The notes under the pieces are model-generated. The model was not told where the DNA came from. It did not search any database and saw only the letters and a list, made by a program, of their open reading frames with translations. From CAVQGZ01 sp964400785 (lineage in GTDB: Bacteria; Actinomycetota; Actinomycetes; Jiangellales; Jiangellaceae), in the NCBI GenBank assembly GCA_964400785.1, contig CAYNWB010000006.1, forward strand, positions 10,714-74,713: a stretch of DNA of 64,000 nt, in the 5' to 3' direction. Made by a program: the position numbers and the translations under genes. This document shows, piece by piece, positions 56,241-64,000 of the stretch (positions are counted from its first letter, which is position 1; each line of letters opens with the position of its first letter).

Positions 56241-57911
56241 GTGACTGACGACCCGTGGTGGACGAGTGCCGTGGTCTACCAGATCTGGCCCCGCAGCTTC
56301 GCCGACTCCGACGGTGACGGGGTCGGCGACCTCGCCGGCATCGCCTCTCGGCTGGACTACCTCGCCGACCTCGGTGTGGACGTGCTGTGGCTCTCGCCCT
56401 TCTACCCCTCACCTCAGGACGACTACGGCTACGACGTGGCCGACTACACCGCCGTCGACCCGCTGTTCGGCACGCTCGAGCAGTTCGACTCGCTGCTCGC
56501 CGGCGTGCACGAGCGCGGCATGAGGCTGATCGTCGACGTGGTGCTCAACCACACCTCCGACGAGCACCCATGGTTCGTCGAGTCGCGCTCGAGCCCTGAC
56601 AACCCCAAGCGGGACTGGTACTGGTGGCGCGCGACGCCGAACAACTGGCGCTCGTTCTTCTCCGAGCCGGCCTGGACCCTCGACGAGACCACCGGCGAGT
56701 ACTACCTGCACCTGTTCTCGGCGAAGCAACCCGACTTGAACTGGGAGAACCCGCAGGTTCGCCACGCCCTCTACGCGATGCTGCGGTGGTGGCTCGACCG
56801 CGGGGTCGACGGCTTTCGCATGGACGTCATCAACATGATCTCCAAGGACCCGGCCCTGCCCGACGGCTGGGTTCCCCCCGGGGAGGCGTTGGGCCACGGC
56901 TTCCCCCACTTTCTCTACGGCCCGCGCATCCACGAGTACCTGCAGGAGATGCACCGCGAGGTGTTCGGCGGGCGCGACGAGACCTACCTCGTCGTCGGTG
57001 AGATGCCCGGGTCGCAGGTCGAGCAGGCCCGCCTCTACACCGACCCGGCTCGCGGTGAGGTCGACATGGTGTTCCAGTTCGACCACGTGGGCCTCGACTA
57101 CGGACCCCGGGGCAAGTACGACCCCACGCCGCTCGACCTGCGCGGCCTCAAGCAGTCGTTCGGGCACTGGCAGACCGGTCTGGCCGACGTGGGCTGGAAC
57201 TCGCTGTACTGGAACAACCACGACCAGCCCCGCATCGTCTCGCGCTGGGGGGACGACAGCGACCAGCACCGGGTGCAGTCGGCCAAGGCGCTGGCCACCC
57301 TGCTGCACCTGCACCGCGGCACTCCCTACGTCTACCAGGGCGAAGAGCTGGGCATGACGAACTACCCCTTCGCCCGCATCGACGAGGTCGTGGACATCGA
57401 GGGGATCAACCACGCGGCCGAGGCCCTGGCCGCCGGCGTGCCGGAGGCGATCGTGCTCGAAGGCCTGCGGGCGCACAGCCGGGACAACGCCCGCACACCG
57501 ATGCAGTGGGACGACTCCCCCAACGCCGGGTTCACCACGGGCACACCATGGCTCGCCGTCAACCCCAACTACCGCCAGGTCAACGCGGCCGACCAGCGTG
57601 ACGACCCCACCTCGGTGCTCTCGCACTACCGGGCCCTGATCGAGTTGCGCCACGAGGAGCCTGCCGTCGTGCACGGCGACTTCACCATGCTGCTGCCCGA
57701 CCATGCTCAGGTGTACGCCTTCACCCGCACGTTCGAGGGCACGCACCTGCTGGTCATGGTCAACGTCTCGAGCGAGCCAGCCGAGGTCACGCTGGACGAC
57801 GACGACGTCTGGCAGGCCGCGGAGACGGTGCTGGGCTCGCCCTACGGCGACGCGATGAGCCCGTGGGAGTACAGGGTGCTGCGCCGTGTCGTCGGGCCTG
57901 TGGACGACTGA
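56241..57911 (+). CDS. Alpha-glucosidase / oligo-1,6-glucosidase (GH13)
   Basis: A GH13 enzyme of 556 aa of the oligo-1,6-glucosidase/alpha-glucosidase subfamily. Opening block WTSAVVYQIWPRSFADSDGDGVGDLAGI and DVVLNHTSDEHPWF are standard. Catalytic residues are D195 (DGFRMDVIN), E254 (VVGEMPGS) and D328 (WNNHDQPR). It releases glucose from the non-reducing ends of maltose or isomalto-oligosaccharides in the cytoplasm; no signal peptide is seen. GTG start. Just 7 bases after its stop is a strong hairpin, followed by an unknown gene. Confidence 0.93.
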   Translation: MTDDPWWTSAVVYQIWPRSFADSDGDGVGDLAGIASRLDYLADLGVDVLWLSPFYPSPQDDYGYDVADYTAVDPLFGTLEQFDSLLAGVHERGMRLIVDVVLNHTSDEHPWFVESRSSPDNPKRDWYWWRATPNNWRSFFSEPAWTLDETTGEYYLHLFSAKQPDLNWENPQVRHALYAMLRWWLDRGVDGFRMDVINMISKDPALPDGWVPPGEALGHGFPHFLYGPRIHEYLQEMHREVFGGRDETYLVVGEMPGSQVEQARLYTDPARGEVDMVFQFDHVGLDYGPRGKYDPTPLDLRGLKQSFGHWQTGLADVGWNSLYWNNHDQPRIVSRWGDDSDQHRVQSAKALATLLHLHRGTPYVYQGEELGMTNYPFARIDEVVDIEGINHAAEALAAGVPEAIVLEGLRAHSRDNARTPMQWDDSPNAGFTTGTPWLAVNPNYRQVNAADQRDDPTSVLSHYRALIELRHEEPAVVHGDFTMLLPDHAQVYAFTRTFEGTHLLVMVNVSSEPAEVTLDDDDVWQAAETVLGSPYGDAMSPWEYRVLRRVVGPVDD

Positions 57912-57918
57912 CGACGTC

Positions 57919-57949
57919 CATGCTGGGATCGGTGCACGATCCCGGCATG
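57919..57949. repeat. 31-base near-perfect palindrome at start codon of unknown gene
   Basis: CATGC, T, GGGATCG, a 5-base loop GTGCA, CGATCCC, G, GCATG: 12 Watson-Crick pairs plus one T/G, a strong stem. It begins 7 bases after the GH13 stop and its right arm contains the ATG (57947) of the next gene. It may terminate the GH13 transcript (no T-run seen), block translation start, or be an operator. Confidence 0.75.
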
Positions 57950-58375
57950 GCATTCACCGACCTTCCCGACAACTGGGACTCCTACCCCATCACCGATCCG
58001 GCCCTGCTGCCGGACGTGCTCGACCTCGTGGTCAGCGAGCAGGCGCGGGCCACCGGCGCGCTCTACCTGCTCGTCTGCGACCCGGGTGACCGGCTCGTCC
58101 TACCGATGCAGATCACTGAGCTCGCCGACGCCCCGGCCGGGCCCGGGCGAGACGCCCTTCTCACCGTGATCACCGACAAGGTGTGCGAGATCGAGCCGGA
58201 CGCGGGCGTGCTCGCGGCCGTGGCACGGCCCGGCGGCCTGTCGGCGACGGCGGACGACAGGGCGTGGGCCGAGGCGCTGGCTCAGGCGTGCGCCGGACGC
58301 GTTCGCCTTCTCGGCGTCCATGTGGTGACGATGGACGGCAGCCGCCCGGTGCCTCGCGACGCGCGCGCCGCCTGA
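57947..58375 (+). CDS. Unknown protein, 142 aa
   Basis: No family recognised. The sequence opens MAFTDLPDNWDSYPITDPALLPDVLDLVVSEQARATGALYLLVCDPGDRLVLPMQI and ends with GRVRLLGVHVVTMDGSRPVPRDARAA. It reads as an alpha/beta domain with an acidic N-terminal part and no membrane span. The ATG lies inside the strong hairpin described above, so translation may be regulated. It starts 36 bases after GH13 and is followed 9 bases later by another unknown gene, so the pair is probably one unit. Homologues are likely only in actinobacteria. Confidence 0.6.
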   Translation: MAFTDLPDNWDSYPITDPALLPDVLDLVVSEQARATGALYLLVCDPGDRLVLPMQITELADAPAGPGRDALLTVITDKVCEIEPDAGVLAAVARPGGLSATADDRAWAEALAQACAGRVRLLGVHVVTMDGSRPVPRDARAA

Positions 58376-58384
58376 GCGTCCGTC

Positions 58385-58840
58385 TTGACGGCGGCCTCGG
58401 CATCGGTCGAGAGTTGGCCGGTGACCGAGGGCGACCCGACCGAGCCGCAGCGATTCGGCTTCCGGTTCCAGAAGCAGTACGTGCCGATGCTGGCTGCCCT
58501 CGGGGTGACGTCGGCCACCGCGCACGTCATGGTCACCGAGGACCGGCTCGTGGCGAGGTTCGGCCCGTGGTTGTGCTCGACGTCGCTCGGCAACGTCGTC
58601 GACGTGTGCCCGACCGGGCCCTACTCCGCTGTGAAGGCGATCGGTGCCCGGCTGTCGATGACCGATCGGGGCCTGACCTTCGGGACCACCACCGAGGGGG
58701 GCGTCTGCCTCACCTTCGACCAGCCGGTCACGGGGCTGGACCCGCTCGGGGTGCTGCGCCACCCTGGGCTCACGGTCACGGTGGATGACGTGGAGGGGTT
58801 CGTCACTGCCGTCCGGGAGCGCGCCGGCCTGGTCGCGTAG
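58385..58840 (+). CDS. Unknown protein, 151 aa
   Basis: No family recognised. Read from a TTG, it contains PQRFGFRFQKQYVPMLAALGVTSATAHVMVTEDRLVARFGPWLCSTSLGNVVDV and a C-terminal LGVLRHPGLTVTVDDVEGFVTAVRERAGLVA. The latter half is rich in beta strands, suggesting a PH-like or beta-barrel fold. No signal peptide. The start is uncertain (TTG with weak leader). Its stop abuts the stop of the convergent dehydratase gene with no bases between. Confidence 0.6.
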   Translation: MTAASASVESWPVTEGDPTEPQRFGFRFQKQYVPMLAALGVTSATAHVMVTEDRLVARFGPWLCSTSLGNVVDVCPTGPYSAVKAIGARLSMTDRGLTFGTTTEGGVCLTFDQPVTGLDPLGVLRHPGLTVTVDDVEGFVTAVRERAGLVA

Positions 58841-60331
58841 TCAGTCGTCGATCCCGGCCAGCCGGCGGGCCATGGCCTTGTCGGCCTCGAGGTCGACCTT
58901 GCGGGCGATCTCCACCCGCTGGGCCTGCGGCGACCCGGCTCCGTGCAGCGACTCGGTGAGGTAGCCGACGGCGTTGCGTCCCATCGTCAGGTTCTCGATC
59001 AGCCGCAGAAGCCGGACCCGATGCTCGGTCGGGACGTCAGGCGAGGTGGACAGATACTTCTCCAGCAAGGGCCCGACGTCCGGGTCGGCGAAGTCACGCT
59101 CGCCGGGCAGGGTGGCGACGAGACCTCCGGCGATGTCCTGCGCCAGGCGAGCGAGCTCGTAGGGAAAGCGCGTGACGTTGTGCTTGCACACGTTCGCGAG
59201 AAGGCCGTCGTTCTGGTAGTTGCCGGCCGCCGTAGGCGTCGACTCGTACGACGACGCGATGCCGGCGCCGTAGACGGTCTCGTTGAGGTGCGCCATCTCG
59301 ATGATCTTGTCGCGCACGTGCGAGGCGCGGTCGACGCCGTGGTACTCGGCAAGCTGGGCCGACGCGCCGATGAGCACGTCGCCGAGCCCGGTCTTGCAGA
59401 CGTAGCTGCGCCGGTGGAACGCCGTGAACCGCTCGACCAGCGGCGCCGCGAACTGCACCTCGCCGTCCATGAAGACGTAGTCGTTCGGCACGAACACGTC
59501 GTCGATGATGATCGTCGCCTCCTGCCCACCGAAGCGGGCGTTGCCGACGTCGATGTCGCCGCCCTCGAGCGCGCGGGTGTCGCAGGACTGGCGACCCAGC
59601 ACGTAGGTGAGCCCGGGGTGCTCGACCGGTATCGCTGCCACGACCGCGTAGTCGCGGTCTGCCTCGGTCATGCGCATCGTCGGCATCACGATGATCCAGT
59701 GGCTGTTCAGGCAGCCGGTCTGGTGGGCCTTCGCGCCTCGGATGACGATGCCGTCGTCGCGACGCTCGACGACGTGGGTGAACAGGTCTGGGTCGTGCTG
59801 TGCCGACGGGCCCTTGCTGCGGTCGCCCTTCGGGTCGGTCATCGCGCCACCGACGACCAGGTTCGACACCTGGCAGTAGCGCAGGAACGAGCGCAGCCTC
59901 TGGTGGTAGGTCGTCCCCAGCGTCTCGTCGCACTCGAACGTCACCGAGTACAGGGCGTTGAAGGCGTCCATGCCGACGCAGCGCTGGAAGCAGGTGCCGG
60001 TGTCCTGTCCGAGGCGGCGCTGCATCTTGTTCTGCAGGACGACGTCGTCGGCCGACTCCGCGACGTGCAAGAAGCGGTTGACCCGCTGCCCGGCGATGCT
60101 GGAGTAGGCCGTGGCCAGGTCAGGGTGCTCCACGGCGAGGTCGTAGGTGCGCGCCATCGCGTTGACCGACGGCCGCACCACGGGGTGGTCGACCGGGTCG
60201 TCGATGCGCTCGCCGAGGTAGTGCACCCGCAGCCTGCGTCCCCGCAGGCTGTCGACGTAGTCCTCGCCGGTCACGATGTGCCGCTCCGGACGGTGCCACA
60301 GCGACGTCGACGCGGGGTCGGTGAGGGTCAT
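58841..60331 (-). CDS. 4-hydroxybutyryl-CoA dehydratase / vinylacetyl-CoA isomerase (AbfD-type)
   Basis: A 496-residue FAD and [4Fe-4S] enzyme, related to the 4-hydroxyphenylacetate 3-hydroxylase family, that resembles clostridial 4-hydroxybutyryl-CoA dehydratase along its whole length (recalled sequence). Cluster ligands: C114 and C118 in TCFQRCVGMDAFN, and the pair H306/C312 in FHRRSYVCK. In the clostridial enzyme the latter two are His292 and Cys299, so the spacing here is one residue shorter. Other blocks: AMTDPKGDRSKGPS, GAKAHQTG, GRQSCDTR, FGGQEA, ASHVRDKIIEMAHLNETV, LANVCKHNVTRFPYELARLAQDIAGGL, ESLHGAGSPQAQR. It is the last gene of an operon with HMG-CoA reductase and a lipase. The substrate could be a close relative of 4-hydroxybutyryl-CoA. 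Confidence 0.88.
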   Translation of the reverse strand: MTLTDPASTSLWHRPERHIVTGEDYVDSLRGRRLRVHYLGERIDDPVDHPVVRPSVNAMARTYDLAVEHPDLATAYSSIAGQRVNRFLHVAESADDVVLQNKMQRRLGQDTGTCFQRCVGMDAFNALYSVTFECDETLGTTYHQRLRSFLRYCQVSNLVVGGAMTDPKGDRSKGPSAQHDPDLFTHVVERRDDGIVIRGAKAHQTGCLNSHWIIVMPTMRMTEADRDYAVVAAIPVEHPGLTYVLGRQSCDTRALEGGDIDVGNARFGGQEATIIIDDVFVPNDYVFMDGEVQFAAPLVERFTAFHRRSYVCKTGLGDVLIGASAQLAEYHGVDRASHVRDKIIEMAHLNETVYGAGIASSYESTPTAAGNYQNDGLLANVCKHNVTRFPYELARLAQDIAGGLVATLPGERDFADPDVGPLLEKYLSTSPDVPTEHRVRLLRLIENLTMGRNAVGYLTESLHGAGSPQAQRVEIARKVDLEADKAMARRLAGIDD

Positions 60332-60338
60332 CGGGGTA

Positions 60339-61574
60339 TCACTCCTCGTGGGCCAGCCACTTGCGCAGGTGGGCGTACACGGCAGGGTGCGTGAGCATCG
60401 AGAGGTGGTGCGTCCCGGTCAGATGGACGCCGTTGGCGTGGTCGAACGGGATGCGCCGGGTGGTGCCCGACCCGGACGCGCTCGAGTAGCGCACCAGACC
60501 GTCACCCAGCAGTCGTCCCGCCGGGTGCAGGGCGTCGCTGGTGACGGTCGCCGCGACGAAGTAGTAGGTCGCGTGATCCAGGAACGGGACGTGGGTGGCC
60601 CGGTCGGTCAGCAGCTCGTCGGGGTCGTGGCCGAACCAGTCCTCCTCGACGAGGTTGCCGTAGCGCAGGTCGCGTACGCCGACGCTGCGGGAGCCGAGCA
60701 CTCGGCTCAGCGGCTCGGTCTCCGCGAAGCGTTTCAGCACCCAGTCCACGACGTGCGCACCGCGCTCGAGGGGGGCACCGAGGTGCGGGGTACCGAGCGT
60801 GACGACGGTACGCACGAGACTCGCCCAACGCTCGTCGTGCCGGTCGCCGTAGTGGCAGGCGCTGCGGGCCACCAGTCCGCCCATGGAGGCACCGACGAGG
60901 TTGACCTCCTCGACCGGCACCGGCCAGGCGTCCAGCAGGCCGGCCAGCAGCGCCGACAGCGACTGCCCGTTCGCGCTCACACGCAGGCCGGAGTTGTAGC
61001 GCACGTAGATCGGGGTGTGCCCCAGCTCGTCGTGCAGCAGCTCGCCGTAGCTGCGGGGCAGCTCGAGGCTGGCTCGTCCGGGCGTGACCTGCCATGCGCT
61101 GTCGTCCTGCACCAGGCCATGGACGAACACCACCAGACGGCGGGTCGCTGCAGGAAACGCCTCGGCCAGGGCGTCCGGGGTCAGCGGCACATCGCGACCG
61201 TCGACCCTCACAGCCATCGGGATCGCGACGTCAGGGTGGTCCTGAGCGACGCGGTCGCCCCAGAGCCCGTTCACGATCGCTGCGGCCTGCCGACCTCTCG
61301 CGGTCTCGGACGGGGCAGCGTCGGCCTCGTCGCCCCGCCGCGCGATCAGCTCGGCGCCACCGGCGGCGAGCAGACGGTGTCCTGCCGTGACGCCGACGTA
61401 GACGGCGTTGGTGATGCCTCGCTGCATGATCGTCACCGGTGCGGCAACTGGCGGCAAGGCCGCGTCCACCCGGTTGGCCACCGCGCCGTGCATGTCCTCG
61501 ACGATGCCCACGACGCCGGCGAGCGCGTCACCGGCCAGCCGACCCGCGCTGCGCAGCTCCTCGAGGCGTCCCAC
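60339..61574 (-). CDS. Lipase/esterase-like alpha/beta-hydrolase
   Basis: A 411-residue alpha/beta-hydrolase. The N-terminal 130 residues are a helical extension; the hydrolase starts at RLVVFVHGLVQDDSAWQ (oxyanion region HGL), with nucleophile elbow VNLVGASMGGLVARSACHYG (G-x-S-x-G), TLGTPHLGAPLERG and a late His in HLTGTHHLSMLTHP. It resembles bacterial triacylglycerol-lipase or esterase families. It starts 26 bases after HMG-CoA reductase and ends 7 bases before the dehydratase, so it shares their transcript. It might hydrolyse a CoA or polyester ester in the same pathway, but that is a guess. Confidence 0.85.
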   Translation of the reverse strand: MGRLEELRSAGRLAGDALAGVVGIVEDMHGAVANRVDAALPPVAAPVTIMQRGITNAVYVGVTAGHRLLAAGGAELIARRGDEADAAPSETARGRQAAAIVNGLWGDRVAQDHPDVAIPMAVRVDGRDVPLTPDALAEAFPAATRRLVVFVHGLVQDDSAWQVTPGRASLELPRSYGELLHDELGHTPIYVRYNSGLRVSANGQSLSALLAGLLDAWPVPVEEVNLVGASMGGLVARSACHYGDRHDERWASLVRTVVTLGTPHLGAPLERGAHVVDWVLKRFAETEPLSRVLGSRSVGVRDLRYGNLVEEDWFGHDPDELLTDRATHVPFLDHATYYFVAATVTSDALHPAGRLLGDGLVRYSSASGSGTTRRIPFDHANGVHLTGTHHLSMLTHPAVYAHLRKWLAHEE

Positions 61575-61600
61575 GGGGACACTGTCTCACTCCGCGGGCC

Positions 61601-62794
61601 TCAGCGGTTGCGTCCGAGCCGTTCGTGGCTGGTCACCCAGTCGCCGGCGATGACCGCACTGCTCAACGAGACCTCTCCGGCCAGCACGGTTGCCGCGCAG
61701 ATCTCGGCGAAGGCACGCACCCGGCCGGGGCCGTGGCAGCCGAGCATCCTCAGGCACTCCCTCTGGGTGGGCAGGCCGGTTCCCCCGCCGACGGTGGCGA
61801 CGATGAGCGCGGGCAGGGTGATCGACCAGTAGTAGTCGCCCGACTCGGTCATCTGCGAGTAGACGATGCCGGCGTGGGACTCCGCCACGTTCGCCACGTC
61901 CTGCCCTGTCGCGATGAACAGCGCGGCAAGACCGTTGGCTGCATGGGCCCCGTTGTTGGCCGACCCGACCATGAACCCCCCGGCCTGGCTGTACTGGCGA
62001 GCACGGAACAGCTGCGCGGGCGTGACCCCCATGTGTTGCTGCAGCAGGTCTGCCGGCAGGGTGGCCTCGGCGATCACGCGCTTGCCCCGTGTGCGAAGCA
62101 TGTTGATCTGCGAGTGCTTCTTGTCGGTGTCGATGGCACCCGACAGCACGTAGCGAGGGTGGTCGGGGTGCTCGCGCTGGATCCATTCGCAGGCGGCGAA
62201 GGTCGCGCGTCCGACCATGTTCTGCCCTGCGGCGTCCCCCGTGGTGTAGTCGAAGCGCAGGTAGAGCAGGGGACCGACTGCGTAGCGCTCGATCTCGACC
62301 AGGCGGCCGACGTTCGTCGTCGCCTCGGCCGCGGCACGCACGGCGTCGAGGTGGGCATCGATCCAGTCCGCGAGCTCGCGCGCCTGCAGGGCGTCGTCGA
62401 GCACGAACACCGGCGCCCGCTGCATGCGGTCGTCCACGACGGTCGCGCGTACTCCCCCGGCCTCGGTGAGCAGGCGCATGCCTCTGTTGTAGGACGCCAC
62501 CAGGGTGCCCTCGGTCGTCGCGAGGGGGACGTAGTAGTCGCCTCGGGCATGTTCGCCGTTGATGCGCAGCGGCCCGGCGATGCCGATGGGCACCTGGGCC
62601 ACCCCGGTGAAGTTCTCGATGTTGCCCGGCAGCTCGGCCTCGTCGAGGGAGTAGTGCCCGACGTGGTCGAGGACGGCTCCGGTCTGCTCGGCGACGAACG
62701 CGCGCCGACTCGCCGCCTGCAGGGCGGTGTAGTCGTTGCCGGCGTCTCGGGGCACGGACCGCCGTCGGCCGGCGAGGCTGTCGTCGGGCTGCAT
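61601..62794 (-). CDS. Hydroxymethylglutaryl-CoA reductase (class I)
   Basis: HMG-CoA reductase of 397 aa, catalysing HMG-CoA to mevalonate with NAD(P)H. Clear blocks: IENFTGVAQVPIGIAGPLRI, TTEGTLVASYNRGM with the catalytic Glu, DAAGQNMV, DTDKKHSQINML with the catalytic Lys, GQDVANVAESHAGIV with the catalytic Asp, ATVGGGTGLPTQ, and near the end LAGEVSLSSAVIAGDWVTSHERLGRN whose SH supplies the catalytic His. The ATG has only weak upstream pairing and lies 18 bases from the divergent small gene. Mevalonate-pathway genes normally travel together; here it is instead with a lipase and a dehydratase. Confidence 0.94.
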   Translation of the reverse strand: MQPDDSLAGRRRSVPRDAGNDYTALQAASRRAFVAEQTGAVLDHVGHYSLDEAELPGNIENFTGVAQVPIGIAGPLRINGEHARGDYYVPLATTEGTLVASYNRGMRLLTEAGGVRATVVDDRMQRAPVFVLDDALQARELADWIDAHLDAVRAAAEATTNVGRLVEIERYAVGPLLYLRFDYTTGDAAGQNMVGRATFAACEWIQREHPDHPRYVLSGAIDTDKKHSQINMLRTRGKRVIAEATLPADLLQQHMGVTPAQLFRARQYSQAGGFMVGSANNGAHAANGLAALFIATGQDVANVAESHAGIVYSQMTESGDYYWSITLPALIVATVGGGTGLPTQRECLRMLGCHGPGRVRAFAEICAATVLAGEVSLSSAVIAGDWVTSHERLGRNR

Positions 62795-62812
62795 GGGTCC
62801 ATACTCGTGGAT

Positions 62813-63079
62813 GTGACGCCTCTGCGGTGGGTGCTGCTCACGCTGGCCGTATCGGCGCTGGGACTCGTGGCGCACCGCCTGCTGCTGTGGATGGAGCGCC
62901 GCGGATGGATCTACTACCGACGCAAGGATCGACCGAGCATGGGTGCGGCTGCACTCTTCGGCCTCAACGAGGTGTTCCATCCGCAGGCGCGACACACCGT
63001 CGTCGAGCAGCAGCAACAGGACACGCGTGGAGCCAGACGCGCTGCGCCGGACGAGCCTGGAGAGCCACCCCCGCCGTAG
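62813..63079 (+). CDS. Small conserved actinobacterial membrane protein
   Basis: An 88-residue protein with one N-terminal hydrophobic helix (LRWVLLTLAVSALGLVAHRLLLWM) and a cytoplasmic tail, ERRGWIYYRRKDRPSMGAAALFGLNEVFHPQARHTVVEQQ. I recognise this layout from small uncharacterised proteins found in many actinobacteria, in which a helix is followed by RGWIYxR and a block ending in HxxE. The function is unknown. GTG start; another GTG 6 bases earlier is open. It diverges from HMG-CoA reductase across 18 bases. Confidence 0.75.
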   Translation: MTPLRWVLLTLAVSALGLVAHRLLLWMERRGWIYYRRKDRPSMGAAALFGLNEVFHPQARHTVVEQQQQDTRGARRAAPDEPGEPPPP

Positions 63080-63163
63080 GCCGGCCTGAGGTTGTGTCGG
63101 GGGTGGGTGCGATGATTCGTACATGTGTTCTGGGTATCTGCTTTAATGCAGTAGTCTGGGGGC
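63080..63163. other. Probable left end of IS1595-type element
   Basis: 84 bases between the small membrane gene and the transposase, richer in G/T and A/T (TTTAATGCAGTAGT) than the genome. It should contain the left terminal repeat and promoter. CTGC-N6-GCAG at 63140-63153 is a short inverted repeat. The exact element boundary is not determinable here. Confidence 0.5.
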
Positions 63164-64000
63164 ATGGCTGGTGAGCGGCCGGTTGCGGGGGTGGACTACC
63201 CGGGCACGTTCCAGGAGCTGCTGGCCTGGTTCCCCGACGACGAGGCCTGCTTGGGCTACCTGGCAGCGCTGCGGTGGTCGGAGGGCTTCGTGTGCCCGGC
63301 GTGCGGGGTGGCCGACGAGGCGTGGCGGACGGGTCGCCGGCTGTGGATGTGCCGGCACTGCGAGCACAAGACGTCGGTGACGGCCGGCACGATCTTCCAC
63401 GGCACCCGCTCGCCGCTGACGACGTGGTTCGCGGCGCTGTGGTTCGTCACCTCGCAGAAGAACGGGGTGTCCGCGCAGGGGCTGCAGCGAGTTCTCGGCC
63501 TGGGCTCCTACGAGACCGCCTGGGCGTGGATGCACAAGATGCGCCGGGCGATGGTCCGCCCGGACCGGGACCTGCTGGCCGGCGAGGTCGAGGTCGACGA
63601 GACCTTTGTGGGCGGCGTCAGCCCTGGCAGGCAGGGCGGCAGCACCGACAAGGTGCCAGTGATGGTCGCCGTCGAGCGGGCCGGAGGACGGCGTCTGGGC
63701 CGGGCCCGCATGGAGGTCGCCGAGCGGGCCGGAACGACAGGGCTGGTCGATTTTGCCTGCCGCACCGTGGCGCCGGGCTCGACCATCCACACGGATGGTG
63801 CGCCGATGCTGCGCCAGCTCGGCTCCCTCGGCTACGAGCACCACTACACCGTGGGCATGCGCGCGCCCGACCCCGCAGCCGTCCTGCCCGGGGTGCACCT
63901 GACCGCGTCCCTGCTCAAACGATGGCTCACCGGGACCCTGCACTACGGCGTGCAACCCCACCAGCTGCCCTACTACCTCGACGAGTTCACCTTCCGGTTC
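63164..64000 (+). mobile_element. IS1595-family transposase (3' end beyond window)
   Basis: A transposase of the IS1595/ISXO2 type, running off the right edge (279 codons present). N-terminal zinc ribbon C-P-A-C-G and C-R-H-C (CPACGVADEAW, WMCRHCEHKTSVTAGTIFHGTRSP), then the catalytic core beginning with AGEVEVDETFVGG (first Asp) and TIHTDGAPMLRQLG (second Asp). The ATG follows a sequence with a somewhat lower GC than the rest. The left inverted repeat is expected in the 84 bases upstream of the ATG but cannot be fixed without the right end. Whether the gene is intact is unknown. Confidence 0.92.

Noticed and set aside
1..64000. CRISPR array, rRNA or tRNA genes
   Set aside because: No repeated spaced units or conserved RNA segments were seen on reading both strands; short tRNAs could still be missed without a search tool.

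Overview
The window is very GC-rich, densely coded DNA. The gene families present (DUF222/HNH 13E12-type nuclease, a WYL regulator pair, WXL-free actinobacterial small proteins, actinobacterial-type LexA boxes) point to a free-living actinobacterium, probably of the Micrococcales/Propionibacteriales type; no rRNA or tRNA marker is present to place it further. About 52 protein genes fill the window. No stretch of 300 bases lacks a gene: the longest intergenic segment is the 177-base divergent uspA-pflB region. There are two runs of N: 7693-7702, an apparent mis-joined contig overlap inside a GNAT gene, and 56117-56216, which removes the end of a radical SAM gene. I saw no rRNA, tRNA or CRISPR array.

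Layout. 1-3601 (minus): UspA, M13 metallopeptidase, phosphopantetheinyl transferase and an ABC ATPase cut by the window edge. 3779-6896 (plus): pyruvate formate-lyase and its activase, a fermentative module. 6906-9642 (minus): nucleoside deaminase, GNAT, amidohydrolase, adenosine-specific kinase family protein, PspC protein. 9720-16524: acyl-CoA dehydrogenase (plus), then a minus-strand operon of two SulP transporters and a GH65 phosphorylase. 16583-20329: an SDR converging on an operon of a sphingosine-1-phosphate-lyase-like enzyme and an FGGY kinase. 20351-23395 (minus): DUF222/HNH nuclease behind a LexA box, and a secreted EEP-family hydrolase. 23478-29063 (plus): GH31 sulfoquinovosidase-like enzyme, patatin, Thr/Ser exporter, MetZ. 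29060-35952 (minus): LysE exporter, 28-residue membrane peptide, 5-oxoprolinase, PAP2 phosphatase and two WYL regulators, tightly packed. 35990-49685: NTF2-like protein, HrpA, CPA1 antiporter, GTPase, GMC oxidoreductase, a putative clan-CD peptidase-like protein, DUF309, methyltransferase, a two-domain acyl-ACP-reductase-like protein and an SDR. 49793-53303 (plus): a three-gene MoxR-VWA operon behind a perfect LexA box. 53340-58840: lipase, heliorhodopsin, radical SAM protein, GH13 glucosidase and two unknown proteins. 58841-62794 (minus): operon of HMG-CoA reductase, lipase and 4-hydroxybutyryl-CoA dehydratase. 62813-64000: small membrane protein and a partial IS1595-type transposase.

The most interesting result is regulatory. 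Two separate transcription units, the DUF222/HNH nuclease and an unstudied helical-protein/MoxR/VWA operon, carry an identical promoter layout: a -35, a 17-base spacer, a -10, and a perfect TCGAAC-N4-GTTCGA LexA box starting at the end of the -10. This predicts an SOS-induced MoxR-VWA system. Other points worth following are the sphingosine-1-phosphate lyase/kinase pair, heliorhodopsin beside a HemN-like radical SAM gene, the acyl-ACP-reductase-like fusion, the dehydratase with a shifted Fe-S ligand spacing, and seven convergent gene pairs whose 3' ends overlap.
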